NCBI GenBank assembly: GCA_900757615.1
Contig: CAAEON010000005.1
Coordinates: 1 to 64,000 of the forward strand
Direction: 5' to 3'
DNA from: an uncultured Collinsella sp.
GTDB taxonomy: Bacteria > Actinomycetota > Coriobacteriia > Coriobacteriales > Coriobacteriaceae
DNA: 64,000 bases
In this document: piece by piece, positions 50,922-59,454 of the stretch
How positions within the stretch are numbered: position 1 is the stretch's first letter
How the letters are laid out: the number at the start of each line of letters is the position of its first letter
Translations under genes and position numbers: made by a program
Notes under the pieces: generated by a model
What the model was told of the DNA's origin: nothing
Seen by the model: only the letters and a program-made list of their open reading frames with translations
The model's database searches: none

Positions 50922-51758
50922 TCAGGACCTGGATCCCGCGCAGACGCGATTGACATGGAGCATCAGGTAGACCTTCTCTTCATCGGCGAGCGCGGCGTCA
51001 AAGCGTTCTTCGATAAGCGCGGCCATGCGGTCGACGCACACGGCCACATCGGGATGCTGCTCGCAAAGCGGCCCATAGAGCGCACCGTTCTCCGTGTTGA
51101 GGGGCTCTCCTGTCTGCACGCGCTCCAGCAGGTAGCGCACGTGTGTGGCATAGCGGCAAAAGTCAAAGCCGTCGCGGTCCACACAAACCCCCAGCTCGGA
51201 CTCGATGATCTTGGTGAAGTTCTCGAGCATCACCTCGTCCTTACGCACCGTATTGGATTTGGCCTTTGAAGACGAGGCGACCACGCTGTTGACGATGCAG
51301 AGCGCGATACCGCTCGCCTCCCCCCGCGGCATCTTAACGTTGAAGCCGCGATTGATGCCCTCGAGCGCGAACTGGGCGATCTTGTACTCGATGGGGTACA
51401 TCTGCTGCACGTCATAGGAAAGCGGCATCTGCACAAACATATGCTCGCGGCAGCGCTTGATGGCAAAAGCGATATGGTCGGCCATGGTAAAGGGAAGGTT
51501 TGCCGAGAGCTCGCGCGAGATGTTGGAGCGAGCGATATCGGCAATCTGGGCGGAGAACTCCATCACCTGAGGATCGATCTCGTCGAGCAGCGCTAGGTAG
51601 CGCGAGTCGACACCGTAGAAGGTTCGCTCGATCTTATCGAGTGTGACCTCATCGGGGCCATTGGGAAACCCGATACCGCGGCCAATTGCCACGAGTTCAC
51701 GGCCCTTGGCGTTTACGCAGATAACCGTATTGTTGTTGATCCGCTTAAGGATTTTCAT
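50922..51758 (-). CDS. BglG/LicT family transcription antiterminator
   Basis: A 278-residue regulator: an RNA-binding CAT domain (1-55: MKILKRINNNTVICVNAKGR) and two PRD domains. PRD1 keeps the histidine in MADHIAFAIKR, but its second usual histidine is Cys (GIALCIVNS). PRD2 keeps ATHVRYLLER and YLMLHVNRV histidines. Phosphorylation by the PTS should control dimerisation and binding to a leader RNA. It directly precedes the PTS gene. GGGAG before ATG 51758; the upstream seven codons are doubtful. Confidence 0.88.
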   Translation of the reverse strand: MKILKRINNNTVICVNAKGRELVAIGRGIGFPNGPDEVTLDKIERTFYGVDSRYLALLDEIDPQVMEFSAQIADIARSNISRELSANLPFTMADHIAFAIKRCREHMFVQMPLSYDVQQMYPIEYKIAQFALEGINRGFNVKMPRGEASGIALCIVNSVVASSSKAKSNTVRKDEVMLENFTKIIESELGVCVDRDGFDFCRYATHVRYLLERVQTGEPLNTENGALYGPLCEQHPDVAVCVDRMAALIEERFDAALADEEKVYLMLHVNRVCAGSRS

Positions 51759-52006
51759 GACGCTCCCTACCCGGCGCAAGCAACAGCGCCGCGAGCCCGA
51801 TTATTCCACGGGATTTCAAATCCGGTCAACCTTCCTTTCGACATCCGAACGATTCGCCCCGTCTTCATTCGATCAGCCTGAGAAGAAGTTTCGCGCTTTG
51901 GTGAGTTGATGGTGTTGCGGGCGAATCCATCTCCGGTTCACACCGACTGGGTACCCTGAGGGCTGAACAACCTGTCGCAGCACTAAACGAACCGGGAGGA
52001 CCCCGT

Positions 52007-52960
52007 ATGACAACCAAGTACACCGACGCGCCGCGCACGCGCGTCATGACGCCGGCATCGCTCAACAACGGCGTGCACGAGAACCATTCCATCGGACAGA
52101 CCATGGCCATCGCGCCCAAAAAGGGCCTGTTCGATGACATTTCCATTCCCCAGATCATCGCCGGCGCCGCAGCTGCCGCCACGAGCGTGGCGCTTGCTTC
52201 AAAGATCGGCATTGCCGGCTCGGTGATTGGTGCCGCTGTGAGCTCAGTCATCACTGTTGTGTCCTCGCAGGTCTATCGCCACTTTATCTCCGCCAGCGCC
52301 GAAGCAATCAAGGGCACTCATGCCGCTGTCGACTACCCTACCGGCGCCTACGAGCCCGTTGAGCCCAATGTCGAGGAACACCTAGGTGGCGCCGCAACCA
52401 CGCAGGAGATGCGCCAGGCTGTGGGACGCGCGACCACGGCGCGCGTCGCTCCCAACAGCCTGCGCGCCAAGGCGGCGGCTGAGCGCAGCCAGACGCAAAA
52501 GAAGGTCATCGTCTTCTCGATCGCCATCGCCATCGTCGCGGTCATCGCTTGCGCCGGCGCCATCCTTATCACCACTGCCGGTGAGGGCCTGGGCGAGCGC
52601 CCCGAGCCAATCCTTTCGTCGCGTACGACCGAGAGCGATGCAAATGACAACACCCAGTCTCAAGATCAGCAGACGCAGACGGACGACACGCAAGACAGTT
52701 CCACCTCTGCCAATTCGTCCTCGAACACCCAAGACCAATCGCAGGGCACCGATTCCTCTACGGCCAACAGCGGCACGCCATCCGGCACGGCCGACTCAAG
52801 CCAAACGACTGACGGCTCTCAACCGAGCACGGGCGACCAGGCGAATGGCAATACACCGAGTACGGGATCTACCGACAACAGCAACACCAACAGCTCGAGC
52901 GGAACCGCGTCCGGCACGGCATCTGACAGTTCAAGCCAAGGCACGACATCGGGCAACTAG
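52007..52960 (+). CDS. membrane protein with long Ser/Thr/Asn/Gln-rich tail
   Basis: A 317-residue protein of no recognised family. The N-terminal part has a hydrophobic glycine/alanine-rich segment (IPQIIAGAAAAATSVALASK) and a second one around 65-90; a third helix lies at about 165-190 (VIVFSIAIAIVAVIACAGAI). The last 115 residues are low complexity, rich in Ser, Thr, Asn, Gln, Asp and Gly, like an extracellular stalk. CGGGAGGA precedes the ATG. Flanked by its own terminator. Confidence 0.75.
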   Translation: MTTKYTDAPRTRVMTPASLNNGVHENHSIGQTMAIAPKKGLFDDISIPQIIAGAAAAATSVALASKIGIAGSVIGAAVSSVITVVSSQVYRHFISASAEAIKGTHAAVDYPTGAYEPVEPNVEEHLGGAATTQEMRQAVGRATTARVAPNSLRAKAAAERSQTQKKVIVFSIAIAIVAVIACAGAILITTAGEGLGERPEPILSSRTTESDANDNTQSQDQQTQTDDTQDSSTSANSSSNTQDQSQGTDSSTANSGTPSGTADSSQTTDGSQPSTGDQANGNTPSTGSTDNSNTNSSSGTASGTASDSSSQGTTSGN

Positions 52961-52990
52961 GCACTGCATCCCCAGATAGGCAACCTGTAC

Positions 52991-53024
52991 AACGGGCGCG
53001 AACCGACAGCGGTTCGCGCCCGTT
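52991..53024 (+). terminator. terminator of the Ser/Thr-rich protein gene
   Basis: AACGGGCGCGAACC and GGTTCGCGCCCGTT form a perfect 14-bp stem with a 6-base loop, then TGCC. Confidence 0.8.
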
Positions 53025-53068
53025 TGCCTTGGGCGCCGCCATGGCGAGTGCCATGCGATGGTAAGATG

Positions 53069-53084
53069 CTTTACATGTGTAAAG
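53069..53084 (+). promoter_or_regulatory. palindrome overlapping the ribosome site
   Basis: CTTTACA-TG-TGTAAAG, 7-bp arms, ending at the AGAGGAGA ribosome site of the next gene. It could be a protein operator or a small RNA hairpin that limits translation. Confidence 0.45.
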
Positions 53085-53096
53085 AGGAGATTTGCC

Positions 53097-54404
53097 ATGA
53101 GCAAGACAATAGTTAGGCCCACGCTATCGCTGGGCAACCACATCTATCTGTATCGCCTGCTGCGCGATGCGATTGGGTGTGGCAAGCAAACGTTTATGAC
53201 ACAGGTCGAGGAGGCGCTCACCGCTGGCGACATGACCGCTTATGACCTGGGCTTCGAATCCACGCGCGAGCTGCTCGAAGAGCTTGACGACTGCATTAAG
53301 CTGACCGTCTTTATGGGCGGTCGCCTGTATGCCACCGTCATCGCCAACGAGGCTTGGGATGCCGCACTTGCCAAGGGCGAGGACAAGCCCAAGACCGCCA
53401 AGGGCGCTAAGCAGTCCTACAAAAAGAAAAAGCGCAGTGAGAAGGACCTCAAGGCTGTGCGCCCCAAGCACGTTAAGCGTCCCGAACCAGAAGCCGCGGT
53501 TGAAGCTGTGCCGGAGCCCGAGCCCGAGACAGAGATCGAAGTCGCTATTGAGGTAGCAGTAGAAACCGAAACCGAAATCGCCGCCACGACCGATCCTGAA
53601 GTCATATCCGAGCAGGAAGCCACTGCTGAGCTCAACGAAGCTCCCAAGTCGACAACCGAAGAAGCCGCTAACCAACCCGAGACGTCTGCGTTCCAAAACA
53701 GCGATGTCTTTGGCAACGAGGCCGAGGACGATCAGTCCGACGAACCCGCCGATCAAGACGCTACCGAGTCGGCGCCGGAGCCCGAGACACCGCAGCCCGC
53801 CATCTCGCTTACGGTCGTCTATGACCCCGAGAACGCAAACGCCGGCATCACCACCATGGCGTCCACGCCCATCGAAGCAAAGCCGAGCGTCGAGAACGAG
53901 AACGCGACGCAGGTTGAGGTTGAAACTGCAGCTGCAGACGCGCCCGTCACCGTGGAGCCCGTAGATTCCACGATCAAGCCGGAAGCGACGCCGGAGCCCG
54001 CACCCGTCATCGAGTCCGCGCCCACCTCTGCTTGCGACCAAATTCCCGCACCTGCACCGGCTCCGGTCCCCGCTGCAGCACCGGCCCCCGCACCTGCAGT
54101 GCCCGCCATCCCCGAGGACTTCCCTGTCGATTTCGCAACCGAAGTCTTCTGCCCCGGCCCGCTTCTGCACCAGTTGTCGACCTATCTCCCCTACGGCGCC
54201 GACACGCTCGGCATCGTCGGCGAGTACTACTGGATCGCCCGCGAACGCGGCACCATCGAGGCCGCGCGAAACCGCGCAAGCTTCCCCCTGCACTACACGC
54301 AGGCCGGCGAGCGCCGCGAGGTTGCCGTGCGCATCCGCCGCAACACCGCCGGCGGTCTCGGAGCCGCCTGGACCATCGATAAAGTCGAAGAACCCGAGCA
54401 GTAA
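53097..54404 (+). CDS. unknown protein with LOTUS-like N domain, acidic linker and conserved C domain
   Basis: A 435-residue cytoplasmic protein. Residues about 8-90 (SLGNHIYLYRLLRDAIGCGK, TAYDLGFESTRELLEELDDC) have the pattern of an OST-HTH/LOTUS RNA-binding winged helix. Residues 100-125 are lysine-rich; 130-345 are low complexity, rich in Glu, Pro, Ala and Thr. The last 85 residues form a folded domain (YGADTLGIVGEYYWIARERG) of unknown kind. The N-domain assignment is tentative. AGAGGAGA fixes ATG 53097. It ends at a strong terminator. Confidence 0.6.
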   Translation: MSKTIVRPTLSLGNHIYLYRLLRDAIGCGKQTFMTQVEEALTAGDMTAYDLGFESTRELLEELDDCIKLTVFMGGRLYATVIANEAWDAALAKGEDKPKTAKGAKQSYKKKKRSEKDLKAVRPKHVKRPEPEAAVEAVPEPEPETEIEVAIEVAVETETEIAATTDPEVISEQEATAELNEAPKSTTEEAANQPETSAFQNSDVFGNEAEDDQSDEPADQDATESAPEPETPQPAISLTVVYDPENANAGITTMASTPIEAKPSVENENATQVEVETAAADAPVTVEPVDSTIKPEATPEPAPVIESAPTSACDQIPAPAPAPVPAAAPAPAPAVPAIPEDFPVDFATEVFCPGPLLHQLSTYLPYGADTLGIVGEYYWIARERGTIEAARNRASFPLHYTQAGERREVAVRIRRNTAGGLGAAWTIDKVEEPEQ

Positions 54405-54408
54405 CGAC

Positions 54409-54446
54409 AAACGGCTCAAATCCAAATCAGGATTTGAGCCGTTTTT
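54409..54446 (+). terminator. strong intrinsic terminator
   Basis: AAACGGCTCAAATCC and GGATTTGAGCCGTTT form a 15-bp perfect stem followed by TT, five Ts in total. Confidence 0.92.
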
Positions 54447-54496
54447 GCTCATTCGTTTAAATTGCTCATTTGTCGATGCATCGTAACCAACAGCGA

Positions 54497-54637
54497 GCGA
54501 GCCGCAAGTGCCCCAGGTTGCCGTGAAAGAGGAGCGACGCGTACTTTGGTACGCGAGCGACGGTTTGAACGACAAGATGGGGTGCTTGCGGCTCGCGCAG
54601 CATCATCTCGTTACGCGGTTTGGTAAAACCGCGTAAC
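54497..54637. repeat. composite nested hairpin element, family 2, copy B
   Basis: Outer arms 54497-54515 and 54578-54596 pair over 19 bp with two G-T pairs. The inner core with CGCGTAC-TTTG-GTACGCG, flanked by GTGAAAGAGGAGCGA and GAGCGACGGTTTGAACG, matches copy A at 18935-19072 at nearly every base. The terminal hairpin GTTACGCGGTTT-GGTA-AAACCGCGTAAC (54610-54637) is identical to copy A and again lies right after a reverse-strand stop codon, that of ettA. Confidence 0.88.
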
Positions 54638-54641
54638 AAAC

Positions 54642-56321
54642 CTAGTCACGCGTCAGCTTGCGGTGAATACGATGCGGCTGGGCTGCGTCCTCGCCCAGGC
54701 GCTCGATGCGGTTGGCCTGATAGGCCTCGAAGTTGCCCTCGAACCAATACCAGTTGCCCGGATTCTCGTCGGTGCCCTCCCACGCCAGAATGTGCGTGGC
54801 GACGCGGTCCAGGAACATACGGTCGTGGCTAATAACCACCGAGCAGCCCGGGAACTCGAGCAGCGCCGCCTCGAGTGAGGACAGCGTCTCGACGTCGAGA
54901 TCGTTCGTGGGCTCGTCGAGGAGCAGCAGGTTGCCGCCCTGCTTGAGCGTGAGCGCCAGGTTCAGACGGTTGCGCTCGCCACCGGAGAGTACGCCAGCGC
55001 GCTTCTGCTGGTCCTGGCCCTTAAAGCCAAAGCTCGCCATATAAGCACGGCTCGGAACCTCGGTCTCGCCGACCATCATGTGGTCCAGGCCGTCCGAGAC
55101 GACCTCCCACAGGTTCTTATCGGGGTCGATGCCAGAACGGTTCTGATCGACATAGGAGATCTTGACGGTCTCGCCCACCTCGAGCTCGCCCGAAGTCAGC
55201 GGCTCCAGGCCCACGATGGTCTTGAACAGCGTGGTCTTACCGACACCGTTGGGGCCGATGACGCCCACGATGCCGTTGCGCGGCAGGGTGAACGAAAGGT
55301 CGTCGATGAGCACGCGACCGTCGAATTCCTTGTGCAGGTGATGGGCCTCGAGCACCTTGTTACCCAAACGCGGTCCAACGGGAATGCGGATATCGGTCCA
55401 GTCGAGCTTCTGGCTTGCGCGGGCCTCGGCCTCCATCTCCTCGTAGCGAGCCAGACGAGCCTTGTTCTTGGCCTGGCGAGCCTTGGGCGAGCTGCGTACC
55501 CACTCGAGCTCGGCCTCCATGCGCTTGGCGAGCTTGGCGTCGCGGTTGCCCTGCGCCTCGATACGGGCGGCCTTGGTCTCCAGATACGTGGAGTAGTTGC
55601 CCTTGTAGGGATAAAGGTGACCGCGGTCGACCTCGCAGATCCACTCGGCAACGTTATCCAGGAAGTAGCGATCGTGCGTGACGGCAAGCACCGCGCCCTG
55701 GTAGTTGTGAAGGAAGTGCTCGAGCCACAGGATCGACTCAGCGTCTAGGTGGTTTGTGGGCTCGTCAAGCAGCAGCAGGTCGGGAGCCTCGAGCAGCAGC
55801 TTGCACAGGGCCACGCGACGGCGCTCGCCGCCGGAAAGCACGTTGACCGGCATGTCGGAATCGGGCAGCTGCAGGGCGTCCATGGCCTGGCCGAGCTTGG
55901 AATCGATATCCCAGCCATCAGCGGCGTCGATCTCGTCCTGGAGCTTGCCCATCTCGGCCATGAGGGCGTCCATGTCGCAGTCCGGGTCGCACATCTCCTC
56001 GCCGATCTTGTTGAAGCGATCGACCTTGGCAATCATGTCGCCAAACGCCATGCGCACGTTCTCGATGACGGTCTTGTCGTCGTCGAGCGGCGGCTCCTGT
56101 TGCAGGATACCCACGGTGTAGCCGGGGGTGAGCCTGGCATCGCCGTTGGAAACTTCCTCGATGCCGGCCATGATCTTGAGCAGGGTCGACTTGCCCATGC
56201 CGTTGGGACCCACGACGCCGATCTTGGCACCGGGGTAGAAGCTCAGGGTCACGTCGTCAAGGATTACCTTGTCGCCATGGGCCTTGCGAGCCTGATACAT
56301 CTGGTAGATAAACTCTGCCAT
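54642..56321 (-). CDS. ettA: energy-dependent translational throttle protein EttA (ABC-F)
   Basis: A 559-residue soluble ABC-F ATPase with two nucleotide-binding domains: GPNGMGKST near 39 and GPNGVGKTT near 347, signatures LSGGERRRVAL and LSGGERNRLNL, and Walker B DEPTNHLDAES and DEPTNDLDVET. The arm insertion and inter-domain linker (SSPKARQAKNKARLARYEE) match EttA. It binds the ribosomal E site and gates initiation according to ATP level. It has no membrane domain. The ATG at 56321 is followed by the family start MAEFIYQM. Confidence 0.95.
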   Translation of the reverse strand: MAEFIYQMYQARKAHGDKVILDDVTLSFYPGAKIGVVGPNGMGKSTLLKIMAGIEEVSNGDARLTPGYTVGILQQEPPLDDDKTVIENVRMAFGDMIAKVDRFNKIGEEMCDPDCDMDALMAEMGKLQDEIDAADGWDIDSKLGQAMDALQLPDSDMPVNVLSGGERRRVALCKLLLEAPDLLLLDEPTNHLDAESILWLEHFLHNYQGAVLAVTHDRYFLDNVAEWICEVDRGHLYPYKGNYSTYLETKAARIEAQGNRDAKLAKRMEAELEWVRSSPKARQAKNKARLARYEEMEAEARASQKLDWTDIRIPVGPRLGNKVLEAHHLHKEFDGRVLIDDLSFTLPRNGIVGVIGPNGVGKTTLFKTIVGLEPLTSGELEVGETVKISYVDQNRSGIDPDKNLWEVVSDGLDHMMVGETEVPSRAYMASFGFKGQDQQKRAGVLSGGERNRLNLALTLKQGGNLLLLDEPTNDLDVETLSSLEAALLEFPGCSVVISHDRMFLDRVATHILAWEGTDENPGNWYWFEGNFEAYQANRIERLGEDAAQPHRIHRKLTRD

Positions 56322-56505
56322 TTGCCTGTTCTATCCTTTCTACCTGCTGTTTCCCTATTCTTGATTCGCTTTAGTAGAAACGAAATGAGGGAACCAGCTC
56401 TGAAACGTAACGAAAAAGGGGCATGGTTGCCCACACCCCCTAATACTACCTGGGAAAAGTCCCCCGGAACATACTATGAACTGCGTACGCTAGTTTTCCG
56501 CAACC

Positions 56506-57210
56506 TTAAAGAGCGGCTCGCTGCGATTTGCGCCACAACAGATACGAGTAGACGTAGACGGCTCCAACCGAACCAAACGCCAGAACCGCAATCACCGCGG
56601 CGACGACTTCACTCGAAAGCACGCTGCCTGCCACGCCCATCACAATCAGGCCAATACCCAGCACCATAAAGCAGGCGCCGCCAAAACGCTGCGTACGGCG
56701 CCAGTTCTCGGGATCGGCAAGCGCCCAAGGTGTCTTGATACCGAGCGTATAGTTCTGCTTCACACGCGGCAAGTAGTTGCCTACGCCGATGAACAGCAAA
56801 CCGACAACACCGGAAATCAGCACGTTAACCGAACCGACCGCCGGCACCACGCCCCAGACCGTAAGCTCTCCCAGCCAGCTTATGGCGCACATGAACAAGG
56901 TGAAGGCGATTACGAAGCCCTGATAGAACTTGCCCGAGGTTCGATATGCCTCGCCTTTGGGGTCGATGCGCGGCACCACGCAGAACATTGCGAGAAGCGC
57001 CAGAGGCAGCGCGCTGAGCGCGGAGGCCATCCAGCTAGGACCCCAACCGTCGACGGCGCCGTTCGCGCCCCAGTGCGTGGGAATCTGCGCAGGCAAGCTC
57101 GGCATCACCATGAGGTGCGCTACGACATTGGCGACGCACAGAGCGACCAGCGCAATCCACACGCGCGACGATACCCCCGTGGGGTGAATGCCCTTGTTTT
57201 CGTTATTCAT
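56506..57210 (-). CDS. SdpI family membrane protein
   Basis: A 234-residue membrane protein with DUF1648 at the start (PTHWGANGAVDGWG) and the SdpI signature in the middle (NYLPRVKQNYTLGIKTPWAL, WRRTQRFGG). Six to seven helices. In B. subtilis, SdpI gives immunity to the SDP toxin and senses it, with the repressor SdpR. The start ATG 57210 overlaps the regulator stop by eight bases, so both are co-translated. No toxin gene is seen nearby. Confidence 0.9.
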   Translation of the reverse strand: MNNENKGIHPTGVSSRVWIALVALCVANVVAHLMVMPSLPAQIPTHWGANGAVDGWGPSWMASALSALPLALLAMFCVVPRIDPKGEAYRTSGKFYQGFVIAFTLFMCAISWLGELTVWGVVPAVGSVNVLISGVVGLLFIGVGNYLPRVKQNYTLGIKTPWALADPENWRRTQRFGGACFMVLGIGLIVMGVAGSVLSSEVVAAVIAVLAFGSVGAVYVYSYLLWRKSQRAAL

Positions 57211-57481
57211 CCTTATCACCTTCAGTGTTTGTAAAGCCCATAAACCAGCCAATTAAATCCTGCATGACGGTGGTGTTTAAGCTGTATACGATGTTTTGGC
57301 CATGGCGCTCGTCGGTCACCAACCCGGCATTTTTGAGCGTCGCCAAGTGATGGCTTAGCGACGGCTTACTGATATCGAAATGCTCGGCAAGCTCCCCCGC
57401 CGTGCAATTGCCCTCGCGCAGCAACTCCAAAATGCGCCGTCGCGTTGGATCGGCAAGCGCCTTAAAACCCTCTCCCGGCAT
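57203..57481 (-). CDS. ArsR/SmtB family repressor (SdpR-like)
   Basis: A 92-residue winged-helix repressor: FKALADPTRRRILELL, AGELAEHFDISKPSLSHHLA, then LVTDERHGQNIVYSL. No cysteine pair for metals is present, fitting the non-metal SdpR type that is regulated by its partner SdpI at the membrane. GAGGAGG fixes ATG 57481. Its promoter carries an inverted TTAGA/TCTAA repeat, probably its own operator. Confidence 0.9.
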   Translation of the reverse strand: MPGEGFKALADPTRRRILELLREGNCTAGELAEHFDISKPSLSHHLATLKNAGLVTDERHGQNIVYSLNTTVMQDLIGWFMGFTNTEGDKDE

Positions 57482-57515
57482 AAGACCTCCTCTCATCATC
57501 TCTCATGACGCGCAC

Positions 57516-57554
57516 ACTATACTCGATATTTAGATGTTTGTCTAACTGTCTAAT
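57516..57554 (-). promoter_or_regulatory. promoter and operator of the SdpR/SdpI-like operon
   Basis: Reverse strand: -35 TTAGAC (57545-57540), 18-base spacer, -10 TATAGT (57521-57516). The inverted repeat TTAGA-TGTTTG-TCTAA (57530-57545) overlaps the -35, and a further half-site GTCTAA lies at 57549-57554. This fits autorepression. Confidence 0.65.
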
Positions 57555-57706
57555 CTTGTACTCAAAATAATAGCCGCCTCCGCGTAATGCGAAGACGGCC
57601 ACTTCTCACGCTACAAACGTGTTTGGGAGTTGGCCAACCCGCTGCAACGGGTGCCATCTGCTTTATCTTATGCGAATCCCGATCCCATTTCAACAAACCC
57701 CAAGGG

Positions 57707-57736
57707 TTCAAATGGAATCGTAATAATACCTATAAT
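57707..57736 (+). promoter_or_regulatory. promoter of tcdA
   Basis: TTCAAA (57707-57712), 18-base spacer, perfect TATAAT (57731-57736), 44 bases before the ATG. A dyad ATCCCATTT/AAATGGAAT surrounds the -35 at about 57682-57718. Confidence 0.6.
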
Positions 57737-57780
57737 GGCGATAGCTAAAACACGACCTGCTTCCCCATCGGAGGATATTT

Positions 57781-58578
57781 ATGACCGAAACCACTGCCGT
57801 AGCCGCCATCGAGACACGCGACACCAAGCTCGAGATCATCATGGGCCGCGAGGCACTCGATAAGCTCGCCGATGCTACGGTGTTGGTGCTCGGCTGCGGA
57901 GGCGTGGGCTCCAACTGCTGCGAGGCACTCGCCCGCGGCGGCATCGGTCATTTCGTCATTCTGGACAAGGACATCATCGCGCCCAGCAATATCAATCGCC
58001 AGGCCATCGCCTTTCATAGCACCGTCGGCAAGCGCAAGGTTGACGTGATGGAAGCCATGATCCACGATATCAATCCTGCCGCCACCGTTATCAAACGTAC
58101 CGAATACCTGCTGAGCGACAACATCGATGATTTCTTCGCGAGCGTTTTGGAGCAGACGGGCGGCAAGCTCGACTACGTCGTCGACGCCATCGACACCATC
58201 TCGGCCAAGCTCACCATTGCCAAATATGCTCAGGACCACGGCATTCGTTTGGTTAGTTCCATGGGCGGGGCCAACAAGCTCCATCCCGAGTGCCTCCGCT
58301 TTGCCGACATCTTCGATACGGTACGTGACCCCATGAGCCGCATTATGCGCAAAGAATGTAAGAAGCGCGGAATCAAGAGCCTACATGTACTGTTTAGCTG
58401 CGAGGAATCGGTTAAGACACAGCCCCGCGACCCTTCCAACATCCACGAGCGCACCGAGCTGGGAACTGCGAGCTTTATGCCGCCCATCATGGGCCAGATG
58501 ATCGCTGGCGAGGTTATCCGCCAGATCAGTGGCCGCGGCACCGAGCGCGTGCGCGCCGATGGCCAGCGCCTAGACTAG
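57781..58578 (+). CDS. tcdA: tRNA threonylcarbamoyladenosine dehydratase
   Basis: A 265-residue E1-like (ThiF-fold) enzyme that cyclises t6A37 of tRNA using ATP. ATP motif VLGCGGVGSNCCEALARGG, then DKDIIAPSNINRQ with the arginine that aligns ATP, and VVDAIDTISAK. The end, SFMPPIMGQMIAGEVIRQ, fits the CsdL/TcdA group. GGAGG precedes the ATG. The tatD-like gene follows 14 bases after the stop and is co-transcribed. Confidence 0.93.
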   Translation: MTETTAVAAIETRDTKLEIIMGREALDKLADATVLVLGCGGVGSNCCEALARGGIGHFVILDKDIIAPSNINRQAIAFHSTVGKRKVDVMEAMIHDINPAATVIKRTEYLLSDNIDDFFASVLEQTGGKLDYVVDAIDTISAKLTIAKYAQDHGIRLVSSMGGANKLHPECLRFADIFDTVRDPMSRIMRKECKKRGIKSLHVLFSCEESVKTQPRDPSNIHERTELGTASFMPPIMGQMIAGEVIRQISGRGTERVRADGQRLD

Positions 58579-58592
58579 CGGAGCGCGCCGAG

Positions 58593-59375
58593 ATGGAGCC
58601 CCGGTTATTTGATGCACACTGCCATCTTGATCTAATGGCTCACCCGGACGCCGTTGCCGATGAGGCAACGGCGCTGGGCCTGATTCTATTTGACTGCGGC
58701 GTCGATCCGCACGACTTTGCACGCGCCAAGAAGCGCGCCTGCGGCCGTTCAAATATCTTTGCCGGCATCGGCCTCCATCCCTGGTGGCTCGCCGACGGAC
58801 GATGTGGCAACGCTGAAATCAATCTGCTTTGCGAAGTCGCTGCACAAGAACGCTTGATCGGCGAGGTCGGGCTCGACTTTTCCGATCGTTTTGCCGGAAG
58901 CGAGTCGCTACAAGTACAGGCATTTGACCGGCTCTGCGATGCACTCGTGCAGCACCCTCTTGCCGGGCGCGTGATATCAATTCACGCTGTTCGTTCGGCA
59001 GGAACCGTACTGGACGCCCTTGAGTCATATGGATTGCTCACCCCAAGCCCCAACTCCCCCGCCGTCATCTTTCACTGGTTTAGCGGTACCTCGAACGAGT
59101 TCGTCCGTGCGCGAAACGCAGGCTGCTATTTTTCCGTGAACGAGCGTATGCTCGCCACCAAGCGCGGTCGCGAATATGCCCGACAGATTCCACTCGACCG
59201 TCTACTGCTCGAGACCGATGCGCCGGCCGAACCAAACACAGAAACAAGTGTGCAATCGCTCATCAGATCGCTCGCAAGGACCTCGATGCACATTGCCTCA
59301 CTCAAAAACTGTGACGCAAAGCGCATCGAGTCGGTAGTTTTAGCAAATGCGCACTCTGTTTTTGACCTTCGCTAA
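58593..59375 (+). CDS. TatD family metal-dependent hydrolase
   Basis: A 260-residue TIM-barrel nuclease-like enzyme. Metal ligands: FDAHCHLD (residues 6-13), GEVGLDFSD, SIHAVRSA, FHWFSG and LLETDAPAEPN. Family members degrade DNA 3'-5' or have D-aminoacyl-tRNA deacylase activity. The ribosome site is a weak GAGC, so translation may rely on coupling with tcdA upstream. It converges with the FGGY kinase operon, with a palindrome between. Confidence 0.9.
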   Translation: MEPRLFDAHCHLDLMAHPDAVADEATALGLILFDCGVDPHDFARAKKRACGRSNIFAGIGLHPWWLADGRCGNAEINLLCEVAAQERLIGEVGLDFSDRFAGSESLQVQAFDRLCDALVQHPLAGRVISIHAVRSAGTVLDALESYGLLTPSPNSPAVIFHWFSGTSNEFVRARNAGCYFSVNERMLATKRGREYARQIPLDRLLLETDAPAEPNTETSVQSLIRSLARTSMHIASLKNCDAKRIESVVLANAHSVFDLR

Positions 59376-59391
59376 CCCCTGTGGGCAAAAA

Positions 59392-59434
59392 TGCCAAGGG
59401 ACATGCGAATCGCACAACGCAGTCCCTATTGGCA
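59392..59434. repeat. REP-like hairpin between convergent genes
   Basis: TGCCAAGGGAC pairs with GTCCC-TA-TTGGCA, 11 bp with a 2-base bulge and a 19-base loop. It shares GTCCCT-TTGGCAGG with the element at 27269-27289. No strong T run. Confidence 0.65.
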
Positions 59435-59454
59435 GGCAGTACAATTCGGCAGCA

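Noticed and set aside
51880..52006. possible riboswitch (FMN- or other aptamer-like GC stems) before the Ser/Thr-rich protein gene
   Set aside because: Some short stems such as TACCC/GGGTA exist, but the conserved order of a known aptamer is absent.
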